Positions 57,790-64,000 of a stretch of 64,000 bases of DNA are shown here, piece after piece. The position numbers and the translations under genes are program-made. This DNA is from Xenophilus sp. Marseille-Q4582 (GTDB lineage Bacteria > Pseudomonadota > Gammaproteobacteria > Burkholderiales > Burkholderiaceae_C), in assembly GCF_916700565.1 (NCBI RefSeq), contig NZ_CAKAKO010000001.1, forward strand, positions 682,001 to 746,000, given 5' to 3'. The stretch's first letter is position 1, and each line of letters starts with the position of its first letter. Under the pieces are notes generated by a model that had not been told where the DNA came from, did no database searches, and saw only the letters and a list, made by a program, of their open reading frames with translations.

Positions 57790-59346
57790 ATGTCACACCC
57801 CCGACTCCAGCTCACGGGCATCACCAAGCGCTACCCCTCCGTGGTGGCCAACAGCGGCGTGTCGCTGGCGGTGCAGCCCGGCGAGGCCCATGCCGTGCTC
57901 GGCGAGAACGGCGCCGGCAAGTCCACGCTGATGAAGATCATCTACGGCTCGGTCAAGCCCGATGAAGGCAGCGTGCAGGTCGATGGCCGCGCCGTGACCA
58001 TCCGCAACCCGCAGGAGGCGCGGGCACTGGGCATCGCGATGGTGTTCCAGCATTTCAGCCTGTTCGACACCCTCACGGTGGCCGAGAACGTGTGGCTGGG
58101 CCTGGAAAAGAGCCTCTCCCTGGCCGAAGTGACACGCCGCATCACGGTCAAGGCGGAGGAATACGGCCTGCCCATCGACCCCGCGCGGCCCGTGCACACG
58201 CTGTCGGTGGGCGAGATGCAGCGCGTGGAGATCATCCGTGCGCTGCTGACCGACCCCAAGCTGCTGATCCTGGACGAACCCACCTCGGTGCTCACGCCGC
58301 AGGCGGTGGACAAGCTCTTCGTCGTGCTGCGCAAGCTGGTGGCCGAAGGCTGCTCCATCCTCTACATCAGCCACAAGCTGCACGAGATCCGCGCCCTGTG
58401 CTCGGCCTGCACCGTGCTGCGCGGCGGCAAGGTGACGGGCGTGTGCGACCCGCGCCAGGAGAGCAATGAATCGCTGTCGCGCCTGATGATCGGCGCCGAG
58501 CCGCCGCCGCTCACGCACCGGCCGCAGCGGCTGGGTGCCGTGGCGCTGCAGGTGCAGGGCCTGTCGCTGACGCGCGAAGACCAGTTCGGGGTCGACCTGG
58601 AGGACCTGGCGCTGAATGTGCAGGCCGGCGAGGTGGTGGGCATTGCCGGCGTGTCGGGCAATGGCCAGAAGGAGCTGATGCTGGCCCTGTCGGGCGAAGA
58701 CGTGCGGGCCGCGGCCACCAGCATCCGCATCTTCGACCAGCCCGCGGGCCGGCTGCGACCGCGCGCGCGGCGCCGGCTGGGCCTGCACTTCGTGCCCGAA
58801 GAGCGGCTGGGCCGCGGGGCCGTGCCCACGCTGGGCCTGGCGCACAACCTGCTGCTCACGCGCGACGACGCGGTGGGCCGCGGCGGCTGGCTGCGCATGG
58901 GCGCGCTCGAAAGGCAGGCGGCTGCCATCATCGAGCGCTTCAAGGTCAAGGCCGGCGGGCCGATGGCCGCGGCCAAGTCGCTGTCGGGCGGCAACCTGCA
59001 GAAGTTCATCGTCGGGCGCGAGATCGACGCCAAGCCCAAGCTCTTCATCGTCGCGCAGCCGACCTGGGGCGTGGACGTGGGCGCGGCGGCGCTGATCCGC
59101 GCCGAGATCCTCGCGCTGCGCGACGCCGGGTGCGCGGTGCTGGTCGTGAGCGAGGAGCTGGACGAACTGTTCGAGATCAGCGACCGGCTGCATGTGCTGG
59201 CCAAGGGCCGCCTGTCGCCTTCCATCGCCCGTGCAGATGCCACGGTGCCCTTGATCGGCGAATGGATGAGCGGGCTGTGGCCCGGCTCGGAGGCCGGCGC
59301 GGCGGCCGGCACGCCGCACCTGGAGGTCGCCCATGCTGCGGCTTGA
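57790..59346 (+). CDS. Nucleoside ABC transporter ATPase (double-domain, BMP system)
   Basis: The 518-residue protein contains two ABC domains. The first has Walker A GENGAGKST, signature LSVGEMQRVEI and Walker B LLILDEPTSVL. The second has a degenerate Walker A (GVSGNGQKE) and signature LSGGNLQKFIVGRE, as usual in the YufO/sugar-like group. Two permeases and a BMP-type lipoprotein follow, indicating purine nucleoside import. It overlaps the next gene by 14 bp. Confidence 0.93.
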   Translation: MSHPRLQLTGITKRYPSVVANSGVSLAVQPGEAHAVLGENGAGKSTLMKIIYGSVKPDEGSVQVDGRAVTIRNPQEARALGIAMVFQHFSLFDTLTVAENVWLGLEKSLSLAEVTRRITVKAEEYGLPIDPARPVHTLSVGEMQRVEIIRALLTDPKLLILDEPTSVLTPQAVDKLFVVLRKLVAEGCSILYISHKLHEIRALCSACTVLRGGKVTGVCDPRQESNESLSRLMIGAEPPPLTHRPQRLGAVALQVQGLSLTREDQFGVDLEDLALNVQAGEVVGIAGVSGNGQKELMLALSGEDVRAAATSIRIFDQPAGRLRPRARRRLGLHFVPEERLGRGAVPTLGLAHNLLLTRDDAVGRGGWLRMGALERQAAAIIERFKVKAGGPMAAAKSLSGGNLQKFIVGREIDAKPKLFIVAQPTWGVDVGAAALIRAEILALRDAGCAVLVVSEELDELFEISDRLHVLAKGRLSPSIARADATVPLIGEWMSGLWPGSEAGAAAGTPHLEVAHAAA

Positions 59347-60478
59347 ACCCCGTCCCCAGCTCTCGCGTTTCTGGAGCTACGCCTCGCCCCTCCTGGCGCT
59401 GCTGATCACGGTGGTGATCGGCGTGATCCTGTTCGCCGCGCTGGGCAAGGACCCGGTGCGCGGCCTGCAGGTCTTCTTCTGGGAGCCGATCAAGAGCGGC
59501 TATGCGATTGGCGAACTGCTGGTCAAGGCCACGCCGCTGCTCATCATCGCGCTGGGGCTGGCCGTGTGCTTCCGCTCCAACGTGTGGAACATCGGCGCCG
59601 AAGGGCAGTTCGTGGTCGGCGCCATCGCGGCGGGCAGCGTGGCGCTGCTGGCCGACAAGAGCACCGGGCCGTGGATCGTGCCCGTGATCCTGATGGCCGG
59701 CGTGCTGGGCGGCATGGTGTGGGCGGGCCTCGTGGCCTGGCTGCGCGATGTGTGCAACGCCAACGAGATTCTGGTGAGCCTGATGCTGGTCTACGTGGCC
59801 ACGCTCACGCTGGTCTACCTGGTCACCGGGCCGCTCAAGGACCCGATGGGCTACAACTTCCCGCAGAGCAAGACCTTCGAGGCCGTGACGCAGATCCCGC
59901 GGCTGATGAAGGGCTCGCGCGTCACGATCGGCGCGCTCATCGCGCTGGTAGGCGTGGCGGCGCTGTGGGTCTTCCTGTTCCGCACGCGCGCGGGCTTCGC
60001 GCAGCAGGTGGGCGGCTTGGCACCGGCCGCGGCGCGCTATGCGGGCTTCTCGGCCCGGCGCGCGCTGTGGACGGCGCTGCTGGTCTCGGGCGGCGCGGCC
60101 GGCCTGGCCGGTGCGCTGGAAGTGGCCGGCCCCATCGGCCAGCTCACGCCCTACGTGCCGGCCGGCTACGGCTTCGCGGCCATCATCGTGGCCTTCGTGG
60201 GCCGCCTGCATCCGGTGGGCATGGTGTTCTCGGCCCTGCTCATGAGCATGTTCTACATCGGCGGCGAACTCGCGCAGTCGCGCCTGGGCCTGCCCAAGTC
60301 GCTCACGGCCGTGTTCCAGGGCCTGCTGCTGTTCTCGCTGCTGGCCTGCGACACGCTGGTGGCCTACCGCGTGCGGCGCCAGGCGGCGCGCGCGCAGGCG
60401 GCGGCGCCAGCTTCGCGCGCGGCCCTGCAAACCTCCACCCCCGACGTGGCCGGCAGCACCGGCCAGGGAGCCGCATAA
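59333..60478 (+). CDS. Nucleoside ABC transporter permease 1
   Basis: The 381-residue protein has about nine membrane segments of the BPD_transp_2 family, with VCFRSNVWNIGAEGQFVVGAIAAG and LVSLMLVYVATLTLVYLV. It resembles YufP-type permeases of BMP-dependent nucleoside importers. The start lies within the end of the ATPase gene. Confidence 0.92.
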   Translation: MLRLEPRPQLSRFWSYASPLLALLITVVIGVILFAALGKDPVRGLQVFFWEPIKSGYAIGELLVKATPLLIIALGLAVCFRSNVWNIGAEGQFVVGAIAAGSVALLADKSTGPWIVPVILMAGVLGGMVWAGLVAWLRDVCNANEILVSLMLVYVATLTLVYLVTGPLKDPMGYNFPQSKTFEAVTQIPRLMKGSRVTIGALIALVGVAALWVFLFRTRAGFAQQVGGLAPAAARYAGFSARRALWTALLVSGGAAGLAGALEVAGPIGQLTPYVPAGYGFAAIIVAFVGRLHPVGMVFSALLMSMFYIGGELAQSRLGLPKSLTAVFQGLLLFSLLACDTLVAYRVRRQAARAQAAAPASRAALQTSTPDVAGSTGQGAA

Positions 60479-60481
60479 ATG

Positions 60482-60560
60482 AAACCCCCTCGCTCATCGC
60501 TTCGCGTATCGCTGCCCCCCAAGGGGGCGCGTCAATGCCTTCGGGCGGCCGGGCGGCACT
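60482..60560. repeat. Short intergenic repeat between the two permease genes
   Basis: The 85-bp gap in a compact operon holds a C-run/G-run hairpin (60514-60528) and a GGGCGGCCGGGCGGCACTGAC tail. I recognise this kind of spacer as recurring in Comamonadaceae genomes, but only one copy is in this window. Confidence 0.35.
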
Positions 60561-60563
60561 GAC

Positions 60564-61484
60564 ATGGATCAATACGCGCTCTTGCTGGCTTCCATGCTCA
60601 GCGCCGGCACCGTGCTGGCCATTGCCGCGCTGGGCCTGCTGATCAACGAGAAGGCCGGCATCGTGAACCTGGGGGCCGAGGGCATGATGCTGTGCGCCGC
60701 CATCGCGGGCTTTGCGGCCTACGTGCACACGCACAACCCCTGGCTCGGCTTCCTGGCCGGGGCCGTGGCGGGCGCGGTGCTGGCGGCACTCTTCGGCGTG
60801 CTGGTGATCTGGCTCAACACCAACCAGTACGCGACCGGGCTCGCGCTGTCGCTGTTCGGCGTCGGCTTCTCGGCGTTCGTGGGCATCAATTACGTGCAGG
60901 CCAAGGTGCCCGGCGGCTTCAGCTATGCGCTGCCGGTGTTGGGCGACATCCCCTGGCTGGGCGTGGCGCTGTTCCGCCACCACCCGCTCGTGTATGGCGC
61001 CATGGCGCTCACCGTGGGGCTGATCTGGTTCCTCTACCGCACGCGCACCGGCCTGGTGCTGCGCTCGGTGGGCGAATCGCCCGAGTCGGCCCATGCGCTG
61101 GGCTACCCGGTGCGGCGCATCCGCCTGCTGGCCGTGGTGGCCGGCGGCGCGCTGTGCGGCGTGGCCGGCGCCTTCCTGTCGGTGAGCTACACCGGCCTGT
61201 GGGTGGAGAACATGGTCGCCGGCCGCGGCTGGATCGCGCTGGCGCTGACCACCTTCGCCACCTGGCGGCCGGCGCGCGTGCTGCTGGGCGCCTACCTGTT
61301 CGGCGGCGTCACGCAACTGGCCTTCCACCTGCAGAGCGTGGGCGTGCACGTGCCCAGCCAGGTGCTGGCCATGATGCCCTATCTGGCCACGATCGTGGTG
61401 CTCGCGCTCATTTCGCGCAATCCGGCCTTCATTCGCGTCAACATGCCGGCGTCCATCGGGAAGCCGTTCTACCCCGGCTCATAA
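60564..61484 (+). CDS. Nucleoside ABC transporter permease 2
   Basis: The 306-residue protein is the second BPD_transp_2 permease, with about nine membrane segments and the motif AGIVNLGAEGMMLCAAIAGF near residue 31. It resembles YufQ-type partners of the first permease. It ends 50 bp before the binding-protein gene. Confidence 0.92.
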   Translation: MDQYALLLASMLSAGTVLAIAALGLLINEKAGIVNLGAEGMMLCAAIAGFAAYVHTHNPWLGFLAGAVAGAVLAALFGVLVIWLNTNQYATGLALSLFGVGFSAFVGINYVQAKVPGGFSYALPVLGDIPWLGVALFRHHPLVYGAMALTVGLIWFLYRTRTGLVLRSVGESPESAHALGYPVRRIRLLAVVAGGALCGVAGAFLSVSYTGLWVENMVAGRGWIALALTTFATWRPARVLLGAYLFGGVTQLAFHLQSVGVHVPSQVLAMMPYLATIVVLALISRNPAFIRVNMPASIGKPFYPGS

Positions 61485-61534
61485 TTGCGGTCGTTTTTTC
61501 TGCCCACCTTCACCGTCCTTCAAGGAATTCGCCG

Positions 61535-62698
61535 ATGACCGAATTGAACAAGCGCTCCCTGCTCAAGCTCGCCGCCCTGACCGCGGTAGCCTCTGCCGCC
61601 CTGATCGGCTGCGGCAAGAAGGAAGAGGTGGCCGCGCCCGCCGCCGCGCCGGCCCCGGCGCCCACGGCCGCCGCGCCGGCACCCGCGGCCGCCCCGCTGG
61701 AAATCGCCTTCGCCTACGTCGGCCCGGTGGGCGACGGCGGCTGGACCTTCGCGCACGACAACGGCCGCAAGGCGCTGGAGGCCGAGTTCGGCGACAAGAT
61801 CAAGACCACCTTCGTGGAAAGCGTGCCCGAGTCCGCCGACGCCGAGCGCGTGTTCCGCGACTTCGCCAGCCAGGGCAAGAAGCTGATCTTCGGCACCACC
61901 TTCGGCTACATGGAGCCCATGCTGAAAGTGGCCGGCGACCACAAGGACATCAAGTTCGAGCATGCCACCGGCTACAAGACGGCCGAGAACATGCGCACCT
62001 ACGACAGCCGCACCTACGAAGGCGCGTACATGGCCGGCATCATCGCGGGTGCGATGACCAAGTCCAACAAGCTGGGCGTGGTCGGCTCGGTGCCGATCCC
62101 CGAAGTGCTGCGCAACATCAACAGCTTCACGCTGGGCGCGCAGTCGGTGAACCCCAAGATCACGACCAACGTGGTGTGGGTCAACGAATGGTTCAGCCCG
62201 CCCAAGGAAACCGAAGCCGCCACCGCGCTGCTCAACGGCGGCGCCGACGTGCTGTTCCAGAACACCGATTCGCCGGCCGTGCTCAAGACCGCCCAGGAGC
62301 GCGGCGCGCGCGCCTTCGGCTGGGACAGCGACATGACCGCCTACGGCCCCAAGGCCCACCTGGGTTCGGCCATCATCAACTGGGGCCCGTACTACATCAA
62401 GGCCACCAAGGAAGCCCTGGACGGCACCTGGACCACGGGCCAGACCTGGTGGGGCGTGAAGGAAGGCGCGATCGACATCGTCTCCATCGCCGAAGACGTG
62501 CCGGCCGACATCAAGGCCAAGGTGGAAGAGGTGAAGGCCGGCCTGAAGGCCGGTACCTACCACATCTGGAAGGGCCCGCTGGTCGGCCAGGACGGCAAGG
62601 AGATCCTGGCCGCCGGCGCCGTGGCCGACGACAAGTTCCTGTCGGGCGTGAACTTCTACGTCAAGGGCGTGGAAGGCAAGGTGCCGGGCAAGAACTGA
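61535..62698 (+). CDS. BMP/PnrA-family nucleoside-binding lipoprotein
   Basis: The 387-residue protein has a lipoprotein signal (lipobox ALIGCGKKEE), an Ala/Pro linker (about 32-53) and the BMP domain: IAFAYVGPVGDGGWTFAHD, KLIFGTTFGYMEPM, YEGAYMAGIIAGAMTKSNKLGVVG, GADVLFQNTDSPAVLK and GAIDIVSIAEDVP. It captures nucleosides outside the inner membrane for the ABC importer. AAGGA precedes the start and a terminator follows. Confidence 0.93.
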   Translation: MTELNKRSLLKLAALTAVASAALIGCGKKEEVAAPAAAPAPAPTAAAPAPAAAPLEIAFAYVGPVGDGGWTFAHDNGRKALEAEFGDKIKTTFVESVPESADAERVFRDFASQGKKLIFGTTFGYMEPMLKVAGDHKDIKFEHATGYKTAENMRTYDSRTYEGAYMAGIIAGAMTKSNKLGVVGSVPIPEVLRNINSFTLGAQSVNPKITTNVVWVNEWFSPPKETEAATALLNGGADVLFQNTDSPAVLKTAQERGARAFGWDSDMTAYGPKAHLGSAIINWGPYYIKATKEALDGTWTTGQTWWGVKEGAIDIVSIAEDVPADIKAKVEEVKAGLKAGTYHIWKGPLVGQDGKEILAAGAVADDKFLSGVNFYVKGVEGKVPGKN

Positions 62699-62717
62699 TC
62701 GTTGCCCTGCATCGCTG

Positions 62718-62742
62718 AAAAGGCCGCGCAAGCGGCCTTTTT
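62718..62742 (+). terminator. Rho-independent terminator of the nucleoside ABC operon
   Basis: AAAAGGCCGC-GCAA-GCGGCCTTTT is a perfect 10-bp stem with a GCAA loop ending in five T. It lies 20 bp past the binding-protein stop. Confidence 0.93.
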
Positions 62743-62789
62743 CCATGGCGCCAGCCTGTTGCCGGCCGAGCGCCAGGCATGATCGGCGC

Positions 62790-63433
62790 ATGGACCTGGA
62801 TCGTTTGCGCATCCGCGCGGTGTCTTTCACCGACACCGACCTCGAACTGCATCTGGCCGGTGGCCGCACCGTGCGCGGCGGCCTGCGGCGCCACAACCTG
62901 CTCGACGCGAGCGCCGAGCAGCGCGCCGCCTGGCGCCTGGTCGACGACGGCCTGCAACTGAACTGGCCCGCGCTGGGCCGGGCGGGTGGTGCGGGCATCA
63001 CCGTGGCCGCCGCCGATCTGGCCTGGAGCAGACCTGCGAAGCCGCGCTGGCGCGACTGGCGCAGGCCGACTGGAAGCTGGATGCCGTGCCCGCGCGCCTG
63101 CAGCAAATCGTGGCGCTGTGGCGGCTGGAGGCCGACGGCTACAACGGCGGCTTCCTGCAGTTCTTCTGCAACTGGGGCGAGGCCAACTGCGCGATCGCTT
63201 TGCAGGCGCTGCAGGCCATCGGCGCCGAGGCCACGCATGCGGTGGTGAGTGAGCAGCGCGCGATGCTCGACCGCCTGGAAGACCACCCGGAACTGAAGTC
63301 CTACGGCGACATTCCGCGCCTGCTCAGCGAGGCCGAGCGCACGCGCATCGGTGACGAGCTCGACCCCGCCTTCTGGGAGGCCGCCGAAGAGCTGCCCTTG
63401 CGCGCGGCCTGCCACTATTTCGACGAAAGCTGA
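62790..63433 (+). pseudogene. DUF2442-DMP19-like gene with an apparent single-base frameshift
   Basis: An N-terminal DUF2442-like part in one frame (LRIRAVSFTDTDLELHLAGG, WRLVDDGLQLNWPAL) runs to about 63026. The adjacent frame then continues as EQTCEAALARLAQADWKLDAV and a DMP19/DUF4375-like domain (IVALWRLEADGYNGGFLQFFCNWG), ending at 63433. One extra G at 63025-63026 (TGGAG to TGGGAG) would join them into one protein of about 215 residues. It is either a sequencing undercall or a real disruption; two separate genes are less likely because the second part has only a late GTG (63086). Function unknown. Confidence 0.65.
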
Positions 63434-63503
63434 TGCCGCGCGCGGACGTGCATGCGCACCCATCGCCTTATGCTTGTGCCCCAGTATCCCCACGCCTGAC
63501 ACC

Positions 63504-64000
63504 ATGAGCCTGCCTTTCAACCCCGCCGCCATTTCCGCCGACCGCCTGCCCGAACTGCTGCGCAGCATGCCCAAGGCCGAGCTGCACATGCACATCGAAG
63601 GCTCGCTGGAGCCCGAGCTGATCTTCGCGCTCGCGCAGCGCAACGGCGTCGCCATTCCCTACGCCAACGTCGAAGCGCTGCGCCAGGCCTACGCCTTCAC
63701 CAACCTGCAGAGCTTCCTCGACATCTACTACGCGGGCGCCAGTGTGCTGCTCAAGGAGCAGGACTTCTACGACATGGCCTGGGCCTACCTGCAGCGCGCC
63801 GCCGCCGACCAGGTGCTGCGCACCGAGATGTTCTTCGACCCGCAGACGCACACCGAGCGCGGCGTGGCCATGGAGACCGTCGTGAACGGCCTGCACCGCG
63901 CCTGCGTGGATGCGAAGGCGAAGCTGGGCGTGGATGCGCAGCTGATCCTGTGCTTCCTGCGCCACCTGAGCGAGGCATCGGCCTTCGAGACGCTGGAGCA
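63504..64000 (+). CDS. add: Adenosine deaminase, N-terminal part
   Basis: The first 165 residues of a plus-strand gene are visible; it runs off the window. The metal-binding motif reads [16 protein letters not shown], followed by [34 protein letters not shown] and [17 protein letters not shown], fitting the adenosine/adenine deaminase family. These motifs leave adenine deaminase possible. It fits as the first step after nucleoside import. Confidence 0.9.
   Translation, partial: MSLPFNPAAISADRLPELLRSMPKAELHMHIEGSLEPELIFALAQRNGVAIPYANVEALRQAYAFTNLQSFLDIYYAGASVLLKEQDFYDMAWAYLQRAAADQVLRTEMFFDPQTHTERGVAMETVVNGLHRACVDAKAKLGVDAQLILCFLRHLSEASAFETLE

Overview
The window is GC-rich (about 70 % by eye) and densely coded. 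Gene content points to a Comamonadaceae-type betaproteobacterium of the Acidovorax/Variovorax/Comamonas kind: a protocatechuate 4,5-cleavage (lig/pmd) operon, three TctC/Bug-type solute-binding proteins, several LysR regulators, a cytX-thiOSGE thiamine locus, and a purine-catabolic cluster with a membrane urate oxidase. No phage, plasmid, IS element or CRISPR array was seen. Family assignments come from reading motifs; no database search was run.

Layout. 1-760: start of a MarR-like gene coupled to a GIY-YIG nuclease-domain gene, then the terminator of the next operon. 763-9853: a minus-strand protocatechuate 4,5-cleavage operon (ModA-like protein, ligJ, ligK, tctC, ligI, tctC, ligA, ligB, ligC) with a divergent LysR gene. 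10084-19324: response regulator, 7TM-type sensor kinase and a very large autotransporter adhesin whose frame is broken several times in the proline-rich hinge. 19382-22224: thyA-folA-App1 phosphatase operon and a YkgJ-like protein. 22315-30965: LysR/TctC/FAD-oxidoreductase island, two small uncharacterised proteins, an FAD-linked oxidase with a LysR gene, DUF2069 and YihY membrane proteins. 31126-32172: a P-loop protein and two identical tRNA-Asn genes. 32304-37860: thiamine genes (thiE, thiG, thiS, thiO, thiD, cytX) with a variant TPP riboswitch. 37937-40009: S9 peptidase, then about 600 bp of palindromes and tandem repeats.

40609-64000 is a purine salvage and degradation supercluster. Uptake: NCS2 permease and a BMP-type nucleoside ABC transporter. 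Breakdown: adenosine deaminase, XdhA/XdhB with XdhC, PuuD, UraH, a UraD-AllC fusion, PuuE, an M20 hydrolase, and a glycerate kinase that would collect carbon from glyoxylate. A GntR/FCD regulator sits in the middle, and the same TGTATACACT motif lies upstream of uraH and upstream of puuD, suggesting a local regulon.

Six apparent single-base losses (five in the autotransporter hinge, one in a DUF2442/DMP19 gene) break otherwise clean frames. They may be sequencing undercalls in short G or C runs rather than biology. The points most worth a second look are the hinge, the box shared by the two-component genes and the adhesin, the insertion in the TPP riboswitch, the nested palindromic element at 40067-40313, and the solute-binding proteins without membrane partners in the lig operon.
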